A stretch of DNA of 5,018 nucleotides from Oscillospiraceae bacterium (lineage in GTDB: Bacteria; Bacillota; Clostridia; Oscillospirales; Oscillospiraceae), in NCBI GenBank assembly GCA_021199595.1, contig JAJQHT010000274.1, positions 1-5,018 on the forward strand, read 5' to 3'. Below, piece after piece: positions 1 to 5,018 of this stretch (position 1 is the stretch's first letter; each line of letters begins with the position of its first letter). The translations under genes were made by a program, and so were the position numbers. Under the pieces are notes generated by a model. The model was not told the DNA's origin and did not search any database. It saw nothing but the letters and a program-made list of their open reading frames with translations.

Positions 1-151
1 GTATGCCCGGCAGCACAGCAGGGGGGTGCCGCCCAGGGGGGGTAAAATTTTCCTGCCCCTGGGATGTTAGAAAAATAAAAAAACCACAACGCCGCTGGAT
101 CTTGCGCTGGCGGAGGCGATTATCGCAAGGAGGGAGACGCAATGCGAATAG
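1..151 (+). pseudogene. ispD: C-terminal end of IspD (MEP cytidylyltransferase), frame broken or mis-sequenced
   Basis: From about position 71 to the TAG at 149-151 the second frame reads a typical IspD tail (TTTPLDLALAEAIIARRE at 83-136, then TQCE). IspD makes CDP-methylerythritol in the MEP isoprenoid pathway, and its gene commonly sits directly before ispF. The tail overlaps the ispF start by 10 bases, as a coupled pair would. Upstream, the same frame gives GGKIFLPLG (38-64), which also fits an IspD C-terminal region, but a TAG at 68-70 interrupts it. An AAQGG-like stretch lies in frame 1 just before. The breaks fall at or near homopolymers: G runs at 21-26 and 36-42, a C run at 56-59, and A runs at 71-75 and 77-83. 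This is either a degraded gene or, more simply, indel errors in the read or assembly. The gene's main part lies outside the window. The match is made by eye from short motifs, so identity is likely but not certain. Confidence 0.6.
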
Positions 152-609
152 GACACGGATATGACGCTCACCGTCTGGCAGAGGGACGGAAGCTGATACT
201 TGGCGGGGTGGAAATTCCCTTTGAAAAAGGACTGGAGGGCCATTCCGATGCAGACGTGCTGCTCCACGCTCTCGCGGACGCAATCCTGGGCGCGGCAGCT
301 ATGGGGGACATCGGCCATCTGTTCCCGGACAGCGACCCGGCCACGGAGGGGATAGACAGCCGTGTCATCCTTCGCGCCGCCGCCGAGAAGGCCGCAGTTG
401 CTGGGTATCATGTGGACAACTGCGATGTGACCGTCATTGCCCAGCGGCCAAAGCTGGCCCCATATCTGGACGCAATGCGCCGGAATATTGCGGACGATTT
501 AGGCATAGACCTGACCGCCGTCAGCGTAAAGGCCACCACGGAGGAGTATATGGGCTTCACCGGCTCCGGCGAGGGTATGAGCTGTCACGCAGTCGTGCTG
601 CTAAGCTAA
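142..609 (+). CDS. ispF: 2-C-methyl-D-erythritol 2,4-cyclodiphosphate synthase
   Basis: IspF converts CDP-methylerythritol 2-phosphate to the cyclic diphosphate MEcPP with loss of CMP, in the cytosolic MEP route to isoprenoids. The 155-residue product has the usual family length. It opens with MRIGHGYDAHRL, carrying the metal ligands Asp8 and His10; the third ligand is His42 in LLHALADAILGA. GDIGHLFPDSDP (residues 55-66) is the conserved substrate loop, KATTEE (130-135) the nucleotide-binding segment and GFTGSGEGM (138-146) the C-terminal signature. All key residues are present. The start is fixed by the family N-terminus and by a strong Shine-Dalgarno, AAGGAGGG at 127-134, eight bases before the ATG. 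The start lies inside the end of the preceding ispD reading frame, so the two are probably translationally coupled. There is no own promoter in the visible upstream bases. Confidence 0.98.
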   Translation: MRIGHGYDAHRLAEGRKLILGGVEIPFEKGLEGHSDADVLLHALADAILGAAAMGDIGHLFPDSDPATEGIDSRVILRAAAEKAAVAGYHVDNCDVTVIAQRPKLAPYLDAMRRNIADDLGIDLTAVSVKATTEEYMGFTGSGEGMSCHAVVLLS

Positions 610-621
610 GGAAACAAAATG

Positions 622-666
622 AATGCCTCCTGCATACAATGGGCTGTAACCATTCGCGGGAGGCTT
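622..666 (+). promoter_or_regulatory. Two-part RNA hairpin enclosing the Shine-Dalgarno of the DUF3343 gene
   Basis: GCCTCCTGC at 625-633 pairs with GCGGGAGGC at 656-664, nine pairs with one G-U. Inside, after a small internal loop (ATAC against C), AATGG at 638-642 pairs with CCATT at 650-654, leaving the seven-base loop GCTGTAA. Two A-T pairs (622-623 with 665-666) could extend the base if T624 is bulged. The 3' arm contains GGGAGG (658-663), the only good ribosome binding site for the ATG at 671, so folding would hide it. There is no U tract, so a terminator is unlikely. The pairing is seen directly. A regulatory role, for example a translational switch, is inference; no known riboswitch class was recognised. 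Confidence 0.5.
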
Positions 667-670
667 ATTT

Positions 671-919
671 ATGCATTATCTGCTCACTTTCAGAAGCCTG
701 ACCTATGCGCAGCGCGCCGCCCGCGTGCTGGAGCGGGCGGGGGTCACGGGCACGGTGTCCCGGCTGCCGAAGTCTGTCAGCACCCGGGGCTGCGCCTATT
801 GCGTGATTGTCTCGGCCCGAAACAGAGAACGGGCGGTAAATATATTGACATCGGCGGGCCTTGCCCCGGAGCGAGTAATTGCCCGGGACACAAATGGTGT
901 TTTGGAGGTGGGGGAATGA
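671..919 (+). CDS. DUF3343 protein (putative Se/S carrier-like)
   Basis: This 82-residue protein starts MHYLLTFRSLTYAQRAARVLE and matches the style of DUF3343: a short alpha/beta fold beginning with a hydrophobic strand, a helix, then a Leu-Pro segment and a conserved cysteine. Here that part is RLPKSVSTRGCAYC (residues 31-44), with a CxxC at Cys41/Cys44. The Pfam family is labelled putative Se/S carrier-like because members occur beside cysteine desulfurases and selenium genes; the biochemistry is not settled. The start is supported by GGGAGG at 658-663, seven bases upstream. The stop overlaps the next start in ATGA (916-919), so it is coupled to the desulfurase and probably receives sulfur or selenium from it, or helps deliver it. 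That role is inference from context. A longer frame starting at 619 overlaps it, but this frame has the family signature and the better ribosome site. Confidence 0.87.
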   Translation: MHYLLTFRSLTYAQRAARVLERAGVTGTVSRLPKSVSTRGCAYCVIVSARNRERAVNILTSAGLAPERVIARDTNGVLEVGE

Positions 920-2034
920 TTTATCTTGACTGCGCGGCCACAAGCCTGCAAAAGCCCGCCTCTGTACGCTATGCCGTGTCGGACGCCATGCGAACTATGT
1001 CAAGCCCCGGGCGTGGCGGATATGAAAGCGCCATGGCCGCCGCCGGGATGGTGCTCGACTGCCGGACGGCACTGGCGGATATGTTCTGCGTTTCTGCCCC
1101 GGAGCGGGTGATATTTACCAGCAGCGCCACACATGGTCTGAACATCGCCATTAACAGCCTTGTGAAGCCGGGGGACAGGGTGGTTATCTCCGGCTATGAG
1201 CATAACGCGGTCTGGAGGCCTCTGTATGGCCGTGGGGCAGACATTCGCGTCGCGGCCTCACAGCTATTTCGCCCGGAGGCAGCCATGGATGCGTTCCGGC
1301 GGCTGCTGCCAGGGGCCAATGCCGCGATTTGCTGCCAGGTATCCAACGTATTCGGCTATATCCTGCCGTTGGAGGAGATAGCGGCCTTGTGCCGCCGTGC
1401 GGGGGTGCCGCTTATCGTGGACGCGGCGCAGGCTGCCGGAAGTGTGGGCCTTGATTTTGACGGCCTGGGTTGCGCCTTTGCCGCTATGCCGGGGCATAAG
1501 GGCCTGCTTGGGCCGCAGGGTACCGGCGTTCTGCTGTGCCGGGAGGAACAGCCCCGGCCTCTGCTGTATGGTGGTACTGGCTCCGTCAGCGAGAGTGTTG
1601 AAATGCCGGACTTCCTGCCGGATCGTTTGGAGCCGGGCACCCACAACGTCCCCGGTATCGCGGGCCTGCTGGCCGGATTGGAATGGCTGGGCCGCAGGAC
1701 ACCGGCGGCGGTGCTGGCTCATGAGCGGGAGTTGGCGGCAGCATTTTGCGATATACTTTCCGGCTCTGATAAAATCCGATTGTTCCGGGCCGCAGACCCA
1801 TCCTGTCAGGCGGGAGTCGTATCTCTCCAAATTAAAGGAGTTGACTGCGAGGAGGCTGCCGAACGCCTCGCAGCACGGGGAATCGCCGTTCGAGCGGGTC
1901 TTCACTGTGCTCCCCTTGCACATCAAACAGCGGGGACACTTCGGGCGGGGACGGTGCGCTTTAGTTTTTCGCCCTTTAATACGTTCTCAGAGGTTCGCTA
2001 TGCGGCGGAACAGGTGCTTTCCCTGGGCGTCTGA
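916..2034 (+). CDS. Cysteine desulfurase family protein (PLP-dependent, class V aminotransferase fold)
   Basis: The enzyme probably removes sulfur from cysteine (or selenium from selenocysteine) as an enzyme-bound persulfide, releasing alanine, in the cytosol. The 372 residues begin MIYLDCAATSLQKP, the standard N-terminus. YEHNAV (94-99) supplies His96 over the PLP ring and VDAAQ (168-172) supplies Asp169 for the pyridine nitrogen. GHKGLLGPQGTG (193-204) carries Lys195 for the Schiff base, EPGTHN (239-244) is the conserved substrate loop, GLHCAP (328-333) gives the persulfide cysteine Cys331, and VRFS (347-350) gives the carboxylate-binding Arg348. The sequence resembles the clostridial class-V group often paired with DUF3343 rather than IscS/NifS or SufS of a full Fe-S operon; no scaffold gene is nearby. 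The frame stays open back to 619, but ATG 916 is chosen from the family N-terminus, the GGAGG at 904-908 and the ATGA overlap. Whether S or Se is the physiological substrate cannot be read from sequence. Confidence 0.93.
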   Translation: MIYLDCAATSLQKPASVRYAVSDAMRTMSSPGRGGYESAMAAAGMVLDCRTALADMFCVSAPERVIFTSSATHGLNIAINSLVKPGDRVVISGYEHNAVWRPLYGRGADIRVAASQLFRPEAAMDAFRRLLPGANAAICCQVSNVFGYILPLEEIAALCRRAGVPLIVDAAQAAGSVGLDFDGLGCAFAAMPGHKGLLGPQGTGVLLCREEQPRPLLYGGTGSVSESVEMPDFLPDRLEPGTHNVPGIAGLLAGLEWLGRRTPAAVLAHERELAAAFCDILSGSDKIRLFRAADPSCQAGVVSLQIKGVDCEEAAERLAARGIAVRAGLHCAPLAHQTAGTLRAGTVRFSFSPFNTFSEVRYAAEQVLSLGV

Positions 2035-2047
2035 ATCGTAAAAGTCA

Positions 2048-2073
2048 GGGGAGAGAATTTTCTTCCTCTCCCC
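2048..2073 (+). terminator. GC-rich hairpin after the desulfurase gene, possible weak terminator
   Basis: GGGGAGAG at 2048-2055 pairs perfectly with CTCTCCCC at 2066-2073 across a ten-base loop rich in T. It lies 13 bases after the desulfurase stop and before the cdaA promoter, the expected place for a terminator. The + strand has no T tract directly after the stem; the first TTTT is at 2087-2090. On the minus strand the stem would be followed by TGACTTTTACG, so it might work better against antisense transcription. Intrinsic termination is therefore uncertain. Confidence 0.4.
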
Positions 2074-2105
2074 GAATGGAGGGATGTTTTGCAGAGAAAA
2101 ATTTG

Positions 2106-2134
2106 TTGATATATTGGCCCGATTGAGCTATAAT
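2106..2134 (+). promoter_or_regulatory. Vegetative (sigma-A type) promoter of the cdaA operon
   Basis: The -35 box TTGATA (2106-2111, one mismatch to consensus) and the -10 box TATAAT (2129-2134, perfect) are separated by 17 bases, the optimal spacing. The bases before the -35 box are A/T rich (GAGAAAAATTTG), which could act as an UP-like element. Transcription should start near 2140-2144, giving a leader of about 65 bases before the cdaA ATG at 2206. This predicts strong, housekeeping expression of the downstream four-gene operon, independent of the ispF block. Confidence 0.85.
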
Positions 2135-2142
2135 AGTATATT

Positions 2143-2167
2143 GACAAAGAATATTTTTGCCTTTGTC
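2143..2167. repeat. Inverted repeat at the 5' end of the cdaA leader
   Basis: GACAAAG (2143-2149) and CTTTGTC (2161-2167) form a perfect 7-bp inverted repeat around an 11-base A/T-rich centre. It begins within a few bases of the predicted transcription start. It could be a 5' stem-loop that protects the mRNA, or a DNA operator just downstream of the promoter. Directly after it, TGCAAG occurs at 2168-2173 and again at 2178-2183, ten bases apart. The repeats are seen; a function is inference, and arms this short can arise by chance. Confidence 0.4.
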
Positions 2168-2205
2168 TGCAAGGAACTGCAAGAACCAATGAGAGAGGCT
2201 GCCGC

Positions 2206-3087
2206 ATGAATACCTTTTTGACCGATCTGGTGGATAGCGCCAAATACATACTGTCTATGCAGTGGTACGATGTGGTGGACATCCTACTGGTTGCCGGGGC
2301 CATCTATGCCGTTCTCACCTTCATCCGGCGGACGAACGCCACAAAGGTGGCGCGGGGCATCCTGATTTTGATTATCGCATTGTGGCTGTCCAGCGCTTTG
2401 GGGTTGACGGTAACAAACTTTATTCTTCAGCAGGTGTTCAGCATCGGCATCATAGCGGTGGTGGTGCTGTTCCAGCCAGAGATTCGCCGCGCCCTGGAGC
2501 GGGTTGGTTCCAATCCTATGTTTTCGTTTTTAGGCAGAGACTGGGGCAGTCAGGCACTGGAAAATGTTATCATGCAGACGGTCTATGCCTGTGAGGATAT
2601 GGCAAAGAGCCGAACGGGCGCCCTGATTGTCTTTGAACGTTATAATCGCCTGGATGAACAGCTGTCTTCCGGCACGGCGATGGACGCCATCGTGTCCACA
2701 GAGCTTCTGAAAAATATATTTTTTGACAAATCCCCCCTGCATGACGGGGCGGTTATCGTGAAGGACGGCCGTATCGCGGCGGCAGGCTGTATGCTTCCTC
2801 TGTCAAAAAATGCAAATCTAAGCCGGGATTTGGGAATGCGCCACCGGGCGGGCATTGGCATGAGTGAGCATTCTGATGCCGTGGTGGTCATTGTCTCGGA
2901 GGAGACCGGCGGCATCAGTGTGGCGGTGGACGGCCTTTTGAAGCGGCATTTGTCTCCGGATACCTTTGAAATGCTGCTGCGGCGGGAGCTTCTCCCGGCG
3001 GACGAGCCTGACAAACGTATTACATTGCGGGACAAGCTAAGACGTAAAATGGAGAAAAAGCATGGGGAAAACGAAGGAGACGAATAA
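2206..3087 (+). CDS. cdaA: Membrane diadenylate cyclase CdaA (c-di-AMP synthase)
   Basis: CdaA joins two ATP into cyclic di-AMP, the essential Bacillota second messenger for potassium and osmolyte balance and cell wall homeostasis. The 293-residue product shows the family layout. Three membrane segments lie at about residues 22-41, 50-69 and 73-90, ending in the conserved LFQPEIRRALERVG (88-101). The DisA_N cyclase domain follows at about 110-250, with DGA at 180-182 (SPLHDGAVIV) and RHRAGIGMSE at 212-221, the two catalytic and ATP-binding motifs; SEETGGISVA (231-240) is also typical. No key residue is missing. The charged C-terminal tail (RRKMEKKHGENEGDE) is variable in the family. The start follows a purine-rich site, GAGAGAGG at 2191-2198, seven bases before ATG. 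It is first in an operon driven by the 2106-2134 promoter, and its last 26 bases overlap cdaR. Confidence 0.98.
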   Translation: MNTFLTDLVDSAKYILSMQWYDVVDILLVAGAIYAVLTFIRRTNATKVARGILILIIALWLSSALGLTVTNFILQQVFSIGIIAVVVLFQPEIRRALERVGSNPMFSFLGRDWGSQALENVIMQTVYACEDMAKSRTGALIVFERYNRLDEQLSSGTAMDAIVSTELLKNIFFDKSPLHDGAVIVKDGRIAAAGCMLPLSKNANLSRDLGMRHRAGIGMSEHSDAVVVIVSEETGGISVAVDGLLKRHLSPDTFEMLLRRELLPADEPDKRITLRDKLRRKMEKKHGENEGDE

Positions 3088-4336
3088 AAAGGGCGGTTTG
3101 CGAGGGAATAACGTTTTTTGGGCTGTCGTTTCTCTTGTCATTGCCGTGATTGTATGGGTATACTATACCTCTAATTACAGCTCGGCCATCACCCGCACCT
3201 TCTATGGCGTGGAAGTCACCTATTCCGGGGAGGATACCATGCGGGACTCCCTGAGCCTGATTATCTCAGAGGAGGAGAATACTACCGTCACCGTTACCCT
3301 GAGCGGCAGTCGAAGGGAAATCGGCAAGCTGACAAGCTCTGACCTGAAGGCTGTTGTGAACCTCTCCAGTGTCACCAGGGCCGGGTACCGCACCATGGCC
3401 TATACATTGTCCTATCCAAGCTCTGTCAACAGCACCAGCATTGAGGTGGTATCCCAGTCGCCTCAAACCGTTGGTCTCCAAATCAGTAAGCTTGCCACAA
3501 AGGTGGTAGAGTTTACCGGTTCCTTTGTGGGTACTGTGACGGACGGATACGCCATTGACTCTGACCTGATGACCTTTGACCCGAGCTATGTGACCATTAT
3601 CGGCCCTGAGGAGGAGCTGGAACAGATCGCCGCTGCCCAGGTGGTAGTGGACAGAGACAATGTCAGCACCAGCTTTACCGCCACAGCGAACTATACATTC
3701 ATTGATTCCGAGGGAGAGGCCCTGTCCTTTGACGACCTGACCGTGGACACAGACAGCGTAACAGTGACTGTGCCGGTCAGCATGGTAAAGACTGTGGCCC
3801 TGGACGTGGCCCTGGTGGACGGCGGTGGCGCGACAAGCGATAATGTAGTCAAGACCATTACCCCCACGACCATCACTCTGGCGGGCGACACCGCGACGCT
3901 GGAGAGCATCAATACCATTACCCTGGCCACTATTGACCTTTCGGATTATCTGTCCTTCCCCACGACGGAATATACCATCGTGCTGCCGGATGGGGTGGAG
4001 TGCCTCTCGGGGGAGACGACCGCAACAGTGAGCCTTGAGTTTACCGGGCTTGAAAGCGGCGTGTTCTCCGTGACAAATCTGAGCTATATAAACCTTCCGT
4101 CCGGCTATACGGCAAGTATCCTGACACAGAACCTTGTGGTGACTGTCCGCGCTCCGTCGGATGTTTTGAGCCAGATTTCGGCTAACAATATCCGCGCAGT
4201 GGCGGATCTGACAGACGTGACCACAACATCCCGTGTGCCGGTGACGATATATGTGGATGGCTTCGACAGTGCGGGAGCCGTGGGAGATTACATAATCTAT
4301 ATCCAAATAGCGGCGGAGGAAGAGGAACAGTCATGA
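3062..4336 (+). CDS. cdaR: CdaA regulatory protein CdaR (YbbR-domain protein)
   Basis: CdaR is a membrane-anchored extracytoplasmic protein that binds CdaA and modulates c-di-AMP production. The 424 residues start with a short Lys-rich cytoplasmic part, then one membrane segment at about 17-36 (FWAVVSLVIAVIVWVYY), then an outside region built of four YbbR-like beta repeats at roughly 45-140, 147-238, 243-327 and 332-416. Each carries a strand-turn-helix unit such as VTIIGPEEELEQI (177-189) or ITLAGDTATLESI (271-283). The product is rich in Thr, Val and Ser, as usual for these domains, and has an acidic tail (AAEEEEQS). The ATG at 3062 sits inside the end of cdaA in another frame, after GGAG at 3051-3054, so translation is probably coupled. 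The stop overlaps the next gene in ATGA. Four repeats is a common but variable number, so the domain limits are approximate. Confidence 0.94.
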   Translation: MGKTKETNKKGGLRGNNVFWAVVSLVIAVIVWVYYTSNYSSAITRTFYGVEVTYSGEDTMRDSLSLIISEEENTTVTVTLSGSRREIGKLTSSDLKAVVNLSSVTRAGYRTMAYTLSYPSSVNSTSIEVVSQSPQTVGLQISKLATKVVEFTGSFVGTVTDGYAIDSDLMTFDPSYVTIIGPEEELEQIAAAQVVVDRDNVSTSFTATANYTFIDSEGEALSFDDLTVDTDSVTVTVPVSMVKTVALDVALVDGGGATSDNVVKTITPTTITLAGDTATLESINTITLATIDLSDYLSFPTTEYTIVLPDGVECLSGETTATVSLEFTGLESGVFSVTNLSYINLPSGYTASILTQNLVVTVRAPSDVLSQISANNIRAVADLTDVTTTSRVPVTIYVDGFDSAGAVGDYIIYIQIAAEEEEQS

Positions 4337-4734
4337 CGCAAAACGGAGTAGTAACAAAGCTGCTGGAACGGGGCCAGGCGGAGGTGGCCGTTGAGCGAGG
4401 AACCGCCTGCGGCGGCCATTGCGGGAGCTGCGAGGCGTGTATATACGCGAACCGGCTCCTTGTCTCGGCGGACAACCTTGTCTACGCAAGGCCGGGCGAC
4501 CGGGTGGTGCTGGAAAGCAGTACCGGCGGCATCATTGGCGCAGCAGCGCTGATATATTTCGTTCCTCTGGTTTTCTTTTTCGCTGGATATGCCATTGCCG
4601 CCGTCTCCGGCGTTGCCCAGGGAGGATGCGTTGTCGCAAGTGTGGCGGGCCTGCTTCTTGGAGGCGGCGTGGCTGTTATCCTGGGCCGCCGCCGGAAGCA
4701 AATCACCTTCCGCATTACCGGCTACTGCCGCTGA
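4333..4734 (+). CDS. RseC/MucC-like membrane protein (SoxR-reducing-system RseC family)
   Basis: The 133-residue product fits the RseC/MucC family (PF04246): a small N-terminal beta domain with a cysteine cluster, two membrane helices and a short basic tail. The cluster is CGGHCGSCEAC, with Cys26, Cys30, Cys33 and Cys36, suited to an Fe-S cluster or metal. ARPGDRVVLE (52-61) is the family's typical turn before the membrane. The helices lie at about 66-91 and 97-117, followed by GRRRKQ, which puts both ends in the cytoplasm. In proteobacteria RseC acts in reducing SoxR and in envelope stress; in Clostridia the role is not established and relatives often lie near Rnf genes, which are not seen here. 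Its start overlaps the cdaR stop by four bases (ATGA) and its stop shares one base with the next start (TGATG), so it is a true member of the cda operon. Confidence 0.85.
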   Translation: MTQNGVVTKLLERGQAEVAVERGTACGGHCGSCEACIYANRLLVSADNLVYARPGDRVVLESSTGGIIGAAALIYFVPLVFFFAGYAIAAVSGVAQGGCVVASVAGLLLGGGVAVILGRRRKQITFRITGYCR

Positions 4735-5018
4735 TGTACGGCTATGTCCGCCCGGAAAAGGGCGAGCTGAAAATAAAGGAATACCAGCGCTATCGCGGCG
4801 TTTACTGTGGTCTTTGCCATGCGCTGCGCCGGCGGTATGGGCCGATGTGCCGTCTGCTTGTGAATTATGACTTCACATTCCTTGCCATGCTTCTGGCGGG
4901 CGAGGGAGAGGAAAAAACCTGTGATAAGTGCTGTCCGGTGCATCCCTTGAGGAAATATCCATGCCTTAACTCCTGTCCTGGGCTTGATGCGGCGGCGGAT
5001 GAGACTGTTATCCTGGCC
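4734..5018 (+). CDS. DUF5685 family protein, N-terminal part (cut by window end)
   Basis: The reading frame starts at ATG 4734-4736, overlapping the preceding stop by one base, and stays open for 95 codons to the window edge. It begins MYGYVRPEKGELKIKEYQRY, followed by VYCGLCHALRRRYG (residues 23-36), VNYDFTFLAMLLAG (43-56) and CDKCCPVHPLRKYPCLNSC (63-81). This order of motifs is that of DUF5685 proteins, found mostly in Clostridia and without a known function. Visible cysteines are 25, 28, 39, 63, 66, 67, 77 and 81; CGLC and CDKCC could bind metal or a cluster. No signal peptide is seen. The C-terminal part, expected to be mostly helical, is outside the window. No separate strong ribosome site is present, so translation probably depends on reinitiation after the RseC-like gene. 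Assignment to the family is from recalled motifs only. Confidence 0.8.
   Translation, partial: MYGYVRPEKGELKIKEYQRYRGVYCGLCHALRRRYGPMCRLLVNYDFTFLAMLLAGEGEEKTCDKCCPVHPLRKYPCLNSCPGLDAAADETVILA

Noticed and set aside
622..666. The hairpin before the DUF3343 gene as an intrinsic terminator or a selenocysteine insertion element.
   Set aside because: No U tract follows the stem, and there is no in-frame UGA codon placed just before it within a real gene, so neither reading is supported.
619..915. A 99-codon extension of the desulfurase frame starting at ATG 619, or a leader peptide beginning MNASCIQW.
   Set aside because: It overlaps the DUF3343 gene in another frame, has no desulfurase-like residues before MIYLDCAATS, and has only a weak AAGG site. 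The open frame is explained by GC-rich codon use. A short leader peptide is not excluded but has no support.
1264..2041. Long open frames overlapping the desulfurase (220 codons on minus at 1264-1926, 214 codons on plus at 1397-2041).
   Set aside because: Both are shadows of a gene with complete catalytic motifs; neither shows a family motif or a credible ribosome site.
2141..2146. A perfect TTGACA that could be the -35 box of a second promoter.
   Set aside because: The hexamers 16-18 bases downstream (TTGTCT, TGTCTG, GTCTGC) do not resemble a -10 box. TTGACA is part of the inverted repeat behind the main promoter.
3266..4306. A 346-codon open frame on the minus strand opposite cdaR.
   Set aside because: It is rich in His, Cys, Arg and Gly with no recognisable domain, as expected from reading the Thr/Val-rich cdaR backwards. 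cdaR itself has clear family features.
1..5018. CRISPR arrays, tRNA or rRNA genes, transposases, phage genes or attachment sites.
   Set aside because: No regularly spaced repeats, cloverleaf-like segments or mobile-element proteins were found on either strand; this is an ordinary chromosomal gene block.

Overview
The window looks like a piece of a moderately GC-rich Bacillota (Firmicutes) chromosome, most likely a gut-type Clostridia of the Oscillospiraceae kind (Oscillibacter/Flavonifractor-like). This rests on the MEP-pathway pair ispD-ispF, the cdaA-cdaR pair, a DUF3343 protein coupled to a cysteine desulfurase, a clostridial RseC-like protein and a DUF5685 protein, with strong Shine-Dalgarno sites and a consensus vegetative promoter. 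The lineage is inferred from gene content and protein style, not from a marker gene. All recognisable genes lie on the + strand.

Left block (1-2034). The first ~90 bases carry what looks like the C-terminal end of ispD with its reading frame broken at several homopolymer runs. Only the last ~25 codons read cleanly, and their stop overlaps the ispF start. ispF (142-609) is intact. A 61-base gap follows; it can fold into a two-part hairpin whose outer stem contains the Shine-Dalgarno of the next gene. Then comes an ATGA-overlapped pair: an 82-residue DUF3343 (putative Se/S carrier) protein (671-919) and a class-V aminotransferase-fold cysteine desulfurase (916-2034). Together they suggest a small sulfur- or selenium-transfer module.

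Spacer (2035-2205). It holds a GC-rich hairpin that may be a weak terminator, a near-consensus sigma-A promoter (TTGATA, 17 bp, TATAAT), an inverted repeat at the expected 5' end of the new transcript, two TGCAAG repeats 10 bp apart, and the cdaA ribosome binding site.

Right block (2206-5018). Four overlapping genes form one tight operon: cdaA (membrane diadenylate cyclase making c-di-AMP), cdaR (single-pass YbbR-domain regulator of CdaA), an RseC/MucC-like membrane protein with an N-terminal four-cysteine cluster, and a cysteine-rich DUF5685 protein cut off by the window end. The glmM gene that often follows cdaR in Bacillota is not next here. Its place is taken by two Cys-rich proteins, suggesting but not proving a link between c-di-AMP signalling and redox or metal-cluster biology.

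No tRNA, rRNA, CRISPR array, transposase or phage gene was seen. The gene families are known. The less described points are the RNA structure before the DUF3343 gene, the broken ispD tail and the make-up of the cda operon.
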